Shown piece after piece: positions 43,525 through 51,729 of a stretch of DNA of 64,000 nucleotides (the first letter of the stretch is position 1; each line of letters starts with the position of its first letter). The translations under genes and the position numbers were made by a program. The stretch is from Microbacterium forte. GTDB lineage: Bacteria > Actinomycetota > Actinomycetes > Actinomycetales > Microbacteriaceae. The stretch lies in NCBI RefSeq assembly GCF_031885415.1, contig NZ_CP116871.1, positions 682,001-746,000 on the forward strand, given 5' to 3'. The notes beneath the pieces were generated by a model. That model saw only the letters and a program-made list of their open reading frames with translations, was not told the origin of the DNA and did not search any database.

Positions 43525-45449
43525 CAGCTGGCCACCCGTGGTGTGCGGGTGCGGGCGGCACGTAGGCCGTTGAGGATCACGATGACCTCTGCGACCTCGT
43601 GCACCATGACGACGGCCGCGAGCCCAAGCACCCCGAAGAGTGCGAGCGGAAGCAGTGCGGTGATGATCAGCAGCGACAGGATGATGTTCTGGTTGATGAT
43701 CCGGCGGCCCCGGCGGGCGTGGTCAAACGCCCGTGGGATGAGGCGGAGATCGTGACCGGTGAAGGCCACATCCGCGGATTCGATCGCCGCATCGGAGCCC
43801 GTGGCGCCCATAGCGATACCGACGTCCGCACCAGCAAGGGCTGGGGCATCGTTGATGCCGTCGCCGATCATTGCGACCGGCCCCGCCTTCGACAGCTCTC
43901 GAATCGCGGTCGCCTTGTCCTCAGGGCGCAGCTCGGCGCGCACGTCACTGATCCCGGCCTGCGCAGCCAGCGCATGAGCCGTGCGGGCGTTGTCGCCGGT
44001 GAGCATCGTCACACCAACGCCCTGACCTGTGAGTGTCCGGACGACCTCGGGGACTTCAGTGCGCAACTCGTCACGAACGCCGATCGCGGCGACCGGTGAC
44101 CCGTCACAGTGGACGATCACGACGGTCATGCCCTGCTCCTCGAGAGCTACGACCCGGTTGCCGAGCTCGCCAGCGTCAAGCCAACGAGGACTTCCGACAG
44201 TGATTTTCGATCCGTCCGCGGTGCCGTCAATGCCATGGCCGGCCTGCTCGGTCACGTCTGCAGCTGCCGGAGTGCCCGGAGCGGCGGCGGTGATCGCGGC
44301 GGCGAGAGGATGCGTGCTGTGCTGCTCCAACGCGGCCGCCCAGGCCAGCGCCTGAGCCTCCGTCACACCATTGGTGGTGAGCACGGCGGTGACGGCGGGC
44401 TCGTTGCGGGTAAGGGTGCCGGTCTTGTCGACGGCGACGTGACGTACTGTGCCGAAGCGCTCGAAGACAGCGCCAGACTTGATGATCACGCCGAACTTAC
44501 TTGCCGCACCGATCGCGGCGACGACCGTCAGCGGCACCGAAATTGCCAGTGCACACGGAGACGCCGCGACCAGCACAACGAGCGCGCGGGTTATCCATAC
44601 CTCTGGATCTCCCAGCAGCGACCCGATGATCGCGACGAGCGCTGCGAGGATCAGCACACCGGGCACGAGCGGGCGGGCGATCTTGTCCGCGAGACGTGCA
44701 CGCTCGCCCTTCTCGGTCTGCGCCTTCTCGACCAGCTCCACGATCGTGGTGAGCGAGTTGTCGGTGCCCGCAGCGGTCGTTTCGACCTCCAGCGCGCCGG
44801 CGCTGTTGATCGCACCGGCCGACACCGCATCGCCGGGCTCGACCTCGACGGGGATCGACTCCCCGGTGATCGCCGAGGTGTCCAGGCTGGAGCGGCCAGA
44901 ACGGACGATCCCGTCGGTTGCGATCCGCTCGCCGGGACGGACCACCATGACCTGGCCGACCGTCAGCTCTCTCGCGGGCACCTGCGCAGAGACGCCGTTC
45001 TGCAGCACGGTCGCTGTCTCCGGCACGAGCTTCAGCAGCGCCCTCAGCCCGCCCCGGGCACGGTCCATCGCTTTGTCCTCGAGCGCCTCAGCAATCGAGT
45101 ACAAGAACGCCAGAGCCGCAGCCTCCTCCACGTAGCCGAGGATGACCGCGCCGATCGCGCTGATCGTCATCAGCAGCCCGATACCGAGCTTGCCCTTGAA
45201 CAGTTTCCGGATCGCGCCGGGCGTGAACGTCGACGCACCGAGGAGCAGACCGGCCCAGAACAACACCAGCGCCGGGATCTCGAGGCCGGACCATTCAAGG
45301 ATCAGACCGGCCAGGAATGCGACACCGGAGAAGACCGGCACCATGATCCCACGGTCCCTCCACCAGGGCCGCACAACCTCTTCGGTCTCATCCTCCGCCG
45401 CAGTGGCAGGCTGGGCAGGCTCGTGCTCGCAGCCACACGCCGCGCTCAC
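43524..45449 (-). CDS. P1B-type heavy-metal ATPase with SPC transport motif
   Basis: A 641-residue metal-exporting ATPase. It has the phosphorylation site DKTGTLTRN, TGES (AITGESIPV), GDGINDAPALAGADVGIAMG, and in the sixth helix VLVAASPCALAIS, an SPC motif instead of the CPC of most Zn/Cd/Cu pumps. SPC is typical of the P1B-4 group. The N-terminus carries a short CGC motif rather than a full HMA domain. I chose GTG 45449, which overlaps the CmtR stop (GTGA). The CmtR, CadD and LspA neighbours point to Cd2+, Pb2+ or Zn2+ export. Confidence 0.88.
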   Translation of the reverse strand: MSAACGCEHEPAQPATAAEDETEEVVRPWWRDRGIMVPVFSGVAFLAGLILEWSGLEIPALVLFWAGLLLGASTFTPGAIRKLFKGKLGIGLLMTISAIGAVILGYVEEAAALAFLYSIAEALEDKAMDRARGGLRALLKLVPETATVLQNGVSAQVPARELTVGQVMVVRPGERIATDGIVRSGRSSLDTSAITGESIPVEVEPGDAVSAGAINSAGALEVETTAAGTDNSLTTIVELVEKAQTEKGERARLADKIARPLVPGVLILAALVAIIGSLLGDPEVWITRALVVLVAASPCALAISVPLTVVAAIGAASKFGVIIKSGAVFERFGTVRHVAVDKTGTLTRNEPAVTAVLTTNGVTEAQALAWAAALEQHSTHPLAAAITAAAPGTPAAADVTEQAGHGIDGTADGSKITVGSPRWLDAGELGNRVVALEEQGMTVVIVHCDGSPVAAIGVRDELRTEVPEVVRTLTGQGVGVTMLTGDNARTAHALAAQAGISDVRAELRPEDKATAIRELSKAGPVAMIGDGINDAPALAGADVGIAMGATGSDAAIESADVAFTGHDLRLIPRAFDHARRGRRIINQNIILSLLIITALLPLALFGVLGLAAVVMVHEVAEVIVILNGLRAARTRTPRVAS

Positions 45450-45805
45450 GCGTCCGCCCCCGTCCCACAGCAGCCAGCCACCGTGCACGCAGAGTCCACG
45501 CACGGCGCGTGCTCATCGACCGCCAGCGTCACGTCCACGAGCGCGACGAGCGCAGCCGTAAGATGCGGGTCGGCGATCTCGTAACGAGTCTGGCGACCCT
45601 CCGGCTCGGCAACGACAATCCCGCAGTCACGCAGGCAGGTGAGATGGTTCGACACGTTCGAACGCGTCAGCTCCAGCTCACGAGAGAGCACAGCCGGGTA
45701 GCTCGGTCCACCGAGCAGAGACATTAGGATTCGGGAACGCGTGGGATCGGCCATGGCCCGGCCGAGCCGGTTCATGACATCGAGGCGTGAGGAAATAGTC
45801 AGCAC
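45446..45805 (-). CDS. cmtR: ArsR/SmtB-family metal sensor, CmtR-like
   Basis: A 119-residue repressor closely resembling mycobacterial CmtR: MLTxxxRxxxxxRLGRAMADPTRSRIL, then SNVSNHLTCLRDCGIVVAEPEGRQTRYEIAD. The two cysteines in LTCLRDCG and those of the C-terminal tail (HAPCVDSAC) match the Cd/Pb-binding set. The GTG start sits about 7 bases from a TATAGT -10 box, so the message is probably leaderless. First gene of the cmtR-ATPase-cadD-lspA operon. Confidence 0.9.
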   Translation of the reverse strand: MLTISSRLDVMNRLGRAMADPTRSRILMSLLGGPSYPAVLSRELELTRSNVSNHLTCLRDCGIVVAEPEGRQTRYEIADPHLTAALVALVDVTLAVDEHAPCVDSACTVAGCCGTGADA

Positions 45806-45806
45806 A

Positions 45807-45823
45807 CACTGAACTATACAGTG
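45807..45823 (-). promoter_or_regulatory. probable CmtR operator over the -10 box
   Basis: CACTG-N7-CAGTG immediately upstream of the cmtR GTG. The spacer contains the minus-strand -10 sequence TATAGT, so a bound repressor would block the operon promoter. Confidence 0.6.
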
Positions 45824-45900
45824 ATTGATGACCTATTGGAACGGCTTCACCCCAGGCGACATCTCTGGGGCCTGGGTGTAAGTACATCCGGCTCACACCC

Positions 45901-45998
45901 CACCGAATACGCCTACCGAAACCCGCTTACGGCGCACGTTTCTGGCATTCGATCTGGTGTGCCTTCACTCACCGCGCCGCAAACGATCGTTTTCGGCA
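45901..45998 (+). repeat. 98-bp intergenic repeat, copy 1
   Basis: Left end CACCGAATACGCCTACCGAAAC, right end GCCGCAAACGATCGTTTTCGGC. It lies between cmtR and the MerR gene. The right end is a self-complementary hairpin around AACGATCGTT. Confidence 0.75.
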
Positions 45999-46048
45999 GA
46001 CCGATCGACTATGGGCCGAGGCCTCCAACGCGGTGCATCCGTCTCTCT

Positions 46049-46453
46049 TTAGAGCTGACCGAGCAGTTGCACGAACTCGTCGGCCATGGCGAGCTGCTCC
46101 GTGAGTTTCTGGCGACGCTGGTCGGCGCCGTCGCGGATGTCATCGATCCGGGCGCGCAACGCCACGTCGCTCGGGTCGACGGTGAGGGCGTCGACGACGT
46201 CGAGGAGTTCGCGCATCTCGTCGAGGGTGTATCCCAACGGTTTCATTCTGCGGATGATGAGGATGCGATCGACATCTTTCTCGGTGTAAAGCCGGAACCC
46301 GCCCTCCGTGCGCGCGGACGGCTGCACGAGCCCCACGTCGTCCCAGTGTCGAAGCGAGCGGAACGAGAGCGCCGTGCGCTCGGCCACTTCGCCGATCCGC
46401 ATCGTCTCGACGGTCCTGTGTTCGTCTTCCACTGATTTCCCCACAACACTCAC
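46049..46453 (-). CDS. MerR-family regulator
   Basis: A 134-residue regulator: winged helix MRIGEVAERTALSFRSLRHWDDVGLVQPSARTEGGFRLYTEKDVDRIL, then a short helical coiled-coil (KPLGYTLDEMRELLDVVDAL). No C-terminal cysteine cluster is present, so it is not a typical metal-sensing MerR. The GTG at 46453 overlaps a dyad; an internal ATG at 46402 would drop the first 17 residues. It is divergent from the SulP transporter and probably activates it. Confidence 0.85.
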   Translation of the reverse strand: MSVVGKSVEDEHRTVETMRIGEVAERTALSFRSLRHWDDVGLVQPSARTEGGFRLYTEKDVDRILIIRRMKPLGYTLDEMRELLDVVDALTVDPSDVALRARIDDIRDGADQRRQKLTEQLAMADEFVQLLGQL

Positions 46454-46466
46454 GTTACGTTAGAGT
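46448..46466. promoter_or_regulatory. MerR-type dyad between merR gene and sulP
   Basis: ACTCACGTTACGTTAGAGT is an imperfect 19-bp dyad of the ACTC-ACGT-ACGT-GAGT type common to MerR/TipA-like regulators. It covers the regulator's GTG and the intergenic promoter zone. Confidence 0.5.
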
Positions 46467-46594
46467 CTAGATCGGCGCGGCTCTCGCGCCCGCTCCCCTT
46501 ATCTTTCCGTGTCGGCCTGACCGACGCCTGCGCACCGCTGCGCTCCCATTCGTTTCCCGCGCTCTCACGAGAGAGCCCAGCACCCGGAGGGCAC

Positions 46595-48112
46595 ATGACT
46601 GCCGTCACCCCCACCCGCGACTCCGCGTCGCGTTACCGCATCGAACCCACCGTCATGCAGGCGCTGCGCAGCCCGCGCCTTTTGACCCGTGAAGTCCTCG
46701 CGGGCCTCGTCGTCGCCCTTGCCCTGATCCCGGAGGCGATCGCGTTCTCGATCATCGCGGGCGTCGACCCCCGAGTCGGCCTGTTCTCGTCCTTCATCAT
46801 GGCCGTCGCGATCGCGTTCCTCGGCGGACGCCCTGCCATGATCACCGCGGCCACCGGAGCAATCGCGCTCGTCATCGCGCCCGTCGCTCGTGAGTACGGC
46901 ATGGACTACTTCATCGCCACGGTCCTGCTCGGTGGACTCATCCAGATCGTCCTCGCGTTGCTCGGGGTCGCCAAGCTGATGCGGTTCATCCCGCGCTCGG
47001 TGATGGTCGGGTTCGTGAACGCTCTGGCGATCTTGATCTTCACTTCGCAGTTTCCGCAGCTCATCGGCGTTCCCTGGCTGGTCTACCCGCTCGTCGCGGT
47101 CGGCCTGCTGGTGATGTATCTCATGCCGCGGATCACGAAGGTGATCCCGGCGCCACTCGTCGCGATCGTGCTGCTCACCGCGGCAGTCGTGGTCTTCGCG
47201 TGGAACGTGCCGAACGTGGGCGATCAGGGAGAACTTCCCGAGAGCTTGCCGGCGCTGTTCATTCCGAATGTGCCGCTCACCTTCGAGACGCTGCAGATCA
47301 TCGCTCCCTACGCGCTGGCTATGGCCGTGGTCGGCCTGCTCGAGTCGCTCATGACCGCGAAGCTCGTTGACGACATCACCGACACCCACTCCCGCAAGAC
47401 CCGCGAGGCACTTGGACAGGGCGCCGCGAACGTTCTCTCCGGCGCGTTCGGCGGCATGGGTGGCTGCGCGATGATCGGCCAGACCATGATCAACGTCAAA
47501 GCCTCCGGCGCACGCACCCGGATCTCGACCTTCCTCGCCGGCGTCTTCCTGCTGGTCCTCGTGCTCGCGCTCGGCGACGTGGTGGCGATCATTCCCATGG
47601 CAGCGCTCGTCGCCGTCATGATCCTCGTCTCGATTGCGACTTTCGACTGGCACAGCATCCGCCTGAGCACGCTCAAGCGCATGCCGAAGAGCGAGACCGC
47701 CGTCATGCTCATCACCGTCATCGCCACCGTCTGGACCCACAACCTCGCCGTTGGCGTCATCCTCGGAGTCGTGGCCGCGATGATCATGTTCGCCCGACGC
47801 GTCGCACACTTCGTCAGCGTCACCCGCACCCTCAGTGACGACGGCGACACAGCGCATTACGCCGTCGATGGAGAACTCTTCTTCGCCTCCAGCAACGACC
47901 TCACCACCCAGTTCGAGTACGGCGACGACCCCGACACGGTAGTCATCGACATGAGTCACTCCCACGTCTGGGACGCTTCCACCGTGGCCGCCCTCGACGC
48001 CATCGTCACCAAGTACGAAAACCACGGGAAGACCGTCACCATCCAAGGCCTGAACGACACCGCAGCAGCGTTCCACGGCCGCCTCACCGGAAACCTCGGC
48101 GCCGGGCACTGA
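46595..48112 (+). CDS. SulP-family anion transporter with STAS domain
   Basis: A 505-residue membrane transporter with about 10-12 helices followed by a cytoplasmic STAS domain (about residues 405-500, [16 protein letters not shown] and [22 protein letters not shown]). The start [39 protein letters not shown] is characteristic. Likely substrates are sulfate or bicarbonate. It is divergent from the MerR gene and followed by a strong terminator. Confidence 0.9.
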   Translation: MTAVTPTRDSASRYRIEPTVMQALRSPRLLTREVLAGLVVALALIPEAIAFSIIAGVDPRVGLFSSFIMAVAIAFLGGRPAMITAATGAIALVIAPVAREYGMDYFIATVLLGGLIQIVLALLGVAKLMRFIPRSVMVGFVNALAILIFTSQFPQLIGVPWLVYPLVAVGLLVMYLMPRITKVIPAPLVAIVLLTAAVVVFAWNVPNVGDQGELPESLPALFIPNVPLTFETLQIIAPYALAMAVVGLLESLMTAKLVDDITDTHSRKTREALGQGAANVLSGAFGGMGGCAMIGQTMINVKASGARTRISTFLAGVFLLVLVLALGDVVAIIPMAALVAVMILVSIATFDWHSIRLSTLKRMPKSETAVMLITVIATVWTHNLAVGVILGVVAAMIMFARRVAHFVSVTRTLSDDGDTAHYAVDGELFFASSNDLTTQFEYGDDPDTVVIDMSHSHVWDASTVAALDAIVTKYENHGKTVTIQGLNDTAAAFHGRLTGNLGAGH

Positions 48113-48128
48113 GTCACGATTCACGCAA

Positions 48129-48161
48129 GAAGAAGGGGCGGCCTCGGGTCGCCCCTTCTTC
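48129..48161 (+). terminator. rho-independent terminator of sulP
   Basis: GAAGAAGGGGCG and CGCCCCTTCTTC form a 12-bp stem 16 bases after the sulP stop. Confidence 0.85.
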
Positions 48162-48231
48162 GTCATCCACCGACGCCGCCGCTCCTCGACCCTCAAGCTC
48201 GGCATCGAGCGCGAGGCTCGGCCCTCCAGCG

Positions 48232-48329
48232 CGCCGAAACAGTCTGCCGAAACCGGCTTCCGGTGCACGTTTGCGGCACCCCTCGCAGAGCAGAATACGA
48301 AATCACGCCGTAAACGATCGTTTTCGGCA
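48232..48329 (+). repeat. 98-bp intergenic repeat, copy 2
   Basis: Left end CGCCGAAACAGTCTGCCGAAAC, right end GCCGTAAACGATCGTTTTCGGC. It lies between sulP's terminator and the hypothetical gene at 48386. The left half also folds: TGCCGAAAC pairs with GTTTGCGGCA. Confidence 0.8.
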
Positions 48330-48385
48330 CTCCACAACTACGGAGTATGCCCTTCGTCAGATGAGACCCACCGTAGGCTCAGAGG

Positions 48386-48967
48386 ATGAGCACGGGTCAG
48401 GTGTTGCGCATCCCGTTCGAGTCGAAGGGGTTTGCAGGCGTCGTCACTGTAGACACGGTGACGAGCACGAACATTTCGCAGACTGGGCTGAACGCCCTTC
48501 TGAACGATGTGCCACACGAACGGCTCATCGGCTACCCGATCATGACGGCAACCGTTGAGCATGCCGGCTCCGGCTACAACGCTGTGTTCGCCTGGGTTCA
48601 GTTCGTGGAGATGACCCCCGCAGATGAATCGCCCTCGACAGCGTTCTTGGACAATATGCCGAGCCTGAACCAGCAGGGTCCTTTCAGTTCGCTTGGGTTT
48701 CTGCCGACGCTGTTTGACGCCCCCGCGAATCCCAACGCGCCAGACCTTCAATGGCGCGCCCATTCATATCTTGTCCGGTTCTCTGTTTACGAACCGCGAG
48801 TGATCACGCCGATTGCAGCGTTCCAATGGGGGTACGACCTATGCGCGGGAAAGCCCAGCGTCGTACATGCGACCCCTCTTCCCTGGCAAGACATGCTGCG
48901 CTGGACGAGCTCGCTGCCTGACTCGTTAGGCGGTTGGGACGTTAACGTAGCTCCCGACGCTGACTAG
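48386..48967 (+). CDS. hypothetical protein
   Basis: A 193-residue soluble protein starting MSTGQVLRIPFESKGFAGVVTVDT, with TMPSLNQQGPFSSLGFLPTLFDAPANPN-like proline-rich centre. No family recognised and no signal peptide. It is flanked on both sides by copies of the 98-bp repeat. Confidence 0.6.
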   Translation: MSTGQVLRIPFESKGFAGVVTVDTVTSTNISQTGLNALLNDVPHERLIGYPIMTATVEHAGSGYNAVFAWVQFVEMTPADESPSTAFLDNMPSLNQQGPFSSLGFLPTLFDAPANPNAPDLQWRAHSYLVRFSVYEPRVITPIAAFQWGYDLCAGKPSVVHATPLPWQDMLRWTSSLPDSLGGWDVNVAPDAD

Positions 48968-49003
48968 TGGCGAGCTCCTAGCGTCGCTGTCACCCGCACG
49001 CTC

Positions 49004-49101
49004 AGCCGAAAACCTCTGCCGCTTGGTGGTTACGCCGCGCGTTTTCGGCAGGCCTTCCGTTGCACACGCCAGGATCGCGCCGTAAACGATCGATTTCGGC
49101 T
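49004..49101 (+). repeat. 98-bp intergenic repeat, copy 3
   Basis: Left end AGCCGAAAACCTCTGCCG, right end GCCGTAAACGATCGATTTCGGC. Same length and orientation as copies 1 and 2. Confidence 0.78.
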
Positions 49102-49182
49102 GCGATCGCGGCTATTCTCCGGGGGATCCCGTTGAACCACATCTCCGACATTTCTCGAGCTTCGGAGTGAGAGAGTGAGAGC

Positions 49183-49728
49183 GTGGAGATGAGGCGGAAG
49201 GGCAGAGCGGGCGCGATGTTCCTCTGCGCAATCGTGGCGACGACAACATTCACAGGATGCGCTGTCGAATACCATGGCTATCCCAGCGGAATAGATGGTG
49301 TGCTCTGGCGACAAGTCGCATCCTTCGAAGATCCTCTATCCCAGCGTCTCTACAGTCCCCCAGTTGATGGTCCGACGGCTTACCTCGACACCCTTCCTGG
49401 CGCACGGTGGGATGGCGACGCCCTCTCAGCGGCTGAGTTCGAGATCGAGCAGGGTGGCATCGTCCTCTACAACATCTCTTCGACGGATGCCTTCGCTCAC
49501 GTCTCGGTGTTCATCGCCTCAGGACCACGACCGGCCATCCCGACCGATGATGGCTATGCCTACAACGGGCCAAGCGAGGTTTACACCTGCTACGACGTGA
49601 GGGCCGATTTTCGCTCGCAGCCAATGCCGTCAGCAGAACGAGACATCCTCACGAAGTGTCCAACACCCCTCGTGGAACTCTTAGCCGAGGATGCCGCATT
49701 TGCTAGTGGTGAGGTGTTCGACGGGTAG
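49183..49728 (+). CDS. hypothetical lipoprotein
   Basis: A 181-residue protein with a lipoprotein signal peptide (RRKGRAGAMFLCAIVATTTFTGC; lipobox FTGC). The mature part has YLDTLPGARWDGDALSAAEF and SSTDAFAHVSVFIAS and no recognised domain. Start could be GTG 49183 or ATG 49189. Anchored on the outer face of the membrane. Confidence 0.65.
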   Translation: MEMRRKGRAGAMFLCAIVATTTFTGCAVEYHGYPSGIDGVLWRQVASFEDPLSQRLYSPPVDGPTAYLDTLPGARWDGDALSAAEFEIEQGGIVLYNISSTDAFAHVSVFIASGPRPAIPTDDGYAYNGPSEVYTCYDVRADFRSQPMPSAERDILTKCPTPLVELLAEDAAFASGEVFDG

Positions 49729-49766
49729 GCATCGACTTTTTCCGTCCGCCGGCGATCAACGGGAGC

Positions 49767-49864
49767 TGCCGAAAGCGCCTGCCGAAACGCGCTTCCGGCG
49801 AACGTTAGTGGCACCCTCGAAAGCGCACGACACCTGACCTCACCGTAAACGATCGTTTTCGGTG
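49767..49864 (+). repeat. 98-bp intergenic repeat, copy 4
   Basis: Left end TGCCGAAAGCGCCTGCCGAAAC, right end ACCGTAAACGATCGTTTTCGGT. Lies between the lipoprotein gene and the persulfide operon. Confidence 0.78.
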
Positions 49865-50004
49865 GGCTAAGGCGAGCAGGTTTGAACAGTCGGGGCGGGC
49901 ATCTGGCGACCCCGCCCCGACTGTGCATCGCGAGGCAGTGCTCGAGCGATGCGGTGGCGTGCTGTGCACGCAGGTACGTGCTCGTGGGGGCGAGCACGTA
50001 CGTC

Positions 50005-50370
50005 TCAGGGCTGCACGACGGGGAGGCCTGTCGTGGCGGCGGCGTCTTCCAGGGAGCCGAGGTTGAGGAGGTCGGTGAAGCCGGCCTGCTTCATCAGGTC
50101 GATGGCGACTCCTGCCCGGTTACCTGAACGGCAGTAGACGAGGTAGGTGGCTTCGGGGTCAAGGTCCGGCAGCGCAGCTTGGAGGTCGCCGCCCGTGACG
50201 TCGAGCAGGAGGGCGCCGTCGAGGTGGCCGGTGGCGCGCTCGGCGGGGGTGCGCACGTCGATGATGACCGCGTCGGGGCCGAGGTCAGCCTGTGGTGTGG
50301 GTGTGCTGGCGCAGGAGGTGAGCGTGAGTGCGGTGATGACGGCGAGGGTGGTGAGGGTTAGGCGGCCCAT
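50005..50370 (-). CDS. rhodanese-domain lipoprotein
   Basis: A 121-residue protein: lipoprotein signal (LTTLAVITALTLTSCAS) followed by a single rhodanese domain with VIIDVRTPAERATGHLDGA and the active-site loop VYCRSGNRAG (catalytic Cys). It handles sulfane sulfur outside the membrane. It is the last gene of the minus-strand persulfide operon that starts at 53857. Confidence 0.9.
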   Translation of the reverse strand: MGRLTLTTLAVITALTLTSCASTPTPQADLGPDAVIIDVRTPAERATGHLDGALLLDVTGGDLQAALPDLDPEATYLVYCRSGNRAGVAIDLMKQAGFTDLLNLGSLEDAAATTGLPVVQP

Positions 50371-50402
50371 GTGCGTCCTTTCGTTGTGAGGGAGCGAGAG
50401 TG

Positions 50403-50921
50403 TCAGCGGTCGCAGGCGCCGTTGGCGCAGTGGCGGGTGGGCTGCCTACTGAAGCGTTGGTGCAGGGCACATCCCGCGCACCACCCGAGGGTGGCTTCTA
50501 GGAGCAGGACTGTGAAGCAGACTCCGCAGAGCCCGAGAGTCACGGGTAGCGGGACCATTCCAGCGCTCATCGTCACGCACGAGATAGCAGCGAGACCGAG
50601 GGCGAGCCACCAGGCGAAGACCTTCTGCGGCGCGCCCACCCAGTGCCGACGGCGGCGGCGTGTCAGAGCACGGCCGAGGGCGAGAGTGAGGGACAGCCGG
50701 TCGCTGATGAGTACGCGCGTCGTCATGTCGAGGAGGAAGAACATGCCGAACATCTGCAGCGGCCTGATGCTGTCGGAGGCGAGCGTGATGGTAAGGGCGG
50801 TGATGCCTATGGCGAGGAGGATGCCGGCGGCGATGCGGACGGCGTGCTCGTCGAGGACGGGCACCTCGTATCCGTCGACGTGTTCCCCGGTGCGGGGCGC
50901 GGTGTCGGTCGCGTGAGGCAT
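50403..50921 (-). CDS. DUF4395-family membrane protein
   Basis: A 172-residue protein with four helices and the N-terminal DEHAVRIAAGILLAIGITALT typical of DUF4395. The C-terminus carries a cysteine cluster (LGWCAGCALHQRF and CANGACDR). Such proteins commonly sit beside rhodaneses and TauE in sulfur operons; a transport or maturation role is likely but not known. The ATG at 50921 sits after AGAAAGAAG. Confidence 0.82.
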   Translation of the reverse strand: MPHATDTAPRTGEHVDGYEVPVLDEHAVRIAAGILLAIGITALTITLASDSIRPLQMFGMFFLLDMTTRVLISDRLSLTLALGRALTRRRRRHWVGAPQKVFAWWLALGLAAISCVTMSAGMVPLPVTLGLCGVCFTVLLLEATLGWCAGCALHQRFSRQPTRHCANGACDR

Positions 50922-50941
50922 GGGCTTCTTTCTGGTGGTGG

Positions 50942-51712
50942 TCAGGCGGAGAGCGTCTGAATGATGAGGGTGGCGAGCATGGTCAGCCCCACGGCCAGCA
51001 CCAGAACCCCGAACCCGGTCCGGATGCCGGCAGCCGGGAGGCGATGCGACAGTGCCAGACCGATGAAGGATCCAGCGACGGCGAGCGCGGTGAAGGTGAG
51101 GACGATGGGCCAGTGGATGGCCACGGTCGTGATCTGGGTGAGGAAGCCGGCGGACGAGTTCACGGCGACGACTAGCAGCGATGTCCCCACTGCAGCGGCG
51201 ATGGGCTGGCCGAGGAAGGTGAGGGCGGGGACGATGAGGAACCCGCCGCCTGCTCCCAGTGCCCCTGTGAGGACTCCCACGCCGAGTCCCGTAGCTGTCG
51301 TTCGGATTCCACGGACGACCGGCCGCGTCGGAGGGCGCGCCGCGCGTCCTCGTCGCGGCCGCATCATGGCGATCGCTGTGACGATCATGATCGCCGCGAA
51401 CAGAACGGTGAGCACGGTTTCTGGTAGCAGCTGACCAACCATCCCGCCACCGATTCCCCCGATCAAGCCGGTCGCCGCGAAGACGCCGGCGACTTTCCAG
51501 CGCACCTCGCGTCGGCGCACACGGAAGGCGGCGGAGACGGCGCTGGTGATAGCGACGACGAAGAGAGAGGAGACGATCGTCTCCCTCGTTCCGATGCCCA
51601 GGACGAGGGAGAAGATGGGGAAAGTGAGGATGGAGCCCCCGCCGCCGAGGAGCCCGAGTGCGACACCGACAAGGGCCGCGAGAGTCATCGCGAGGATGAT
51701 GGAGGTGTCCAC
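50942..51712 (-). CDS. TauE/SafE-family sulfite or sulfur-compound exporter
   Basis: A 256-residue membrane protein with about eight helices in two TauE/SafE halves (LAALVGVALGLLGGGGSILTFPIFSLVLG and GVGVLTGALGAGGGFLIVPAL). GTG start with GAGGAG. It probably removes sulfite made by the persulfide dioxygenase encoded just upstream. Confidence 0.9.
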   Translation of the reverse strand: MDTSIILAMTLAALVGVALGLLGGGGSILTFPIFSLVLGIGTRETIVSSLFVVAITSAVSAAFRVRRREVRWKVAGVFAATGLIGGIGGGMVGQLLPETVLTVLFAAIMIVTAIAMMRPRRGRAARPPTRPVVRGIRTTATGLGVGVLTGALGAGGGFLIVPALTFLGQPIAAAVGTSLLVVAVNSSAGFLTQITTVAIHWPIVLTFTALAVAGSFIGLALSHRLPAAGIRTGFGVLVLAVGLTMLATLIIQTLSA

Positions 51713-51729
51713 TCGAGCTCCTCGGCCGC

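Noticed and set aside
44109..45584. 491-codon plus-strand frame opposite the P-type ATPase
   Set aside because: Antisense shadow with no domain-like sequence and an unsupported start.
46565..48337. 590-codon minus-strand frame opposite sulP
   Set aside because: Low-complexity Glu/Asp/His/Arg composition; it is the antisense shadow of the SulP gene.
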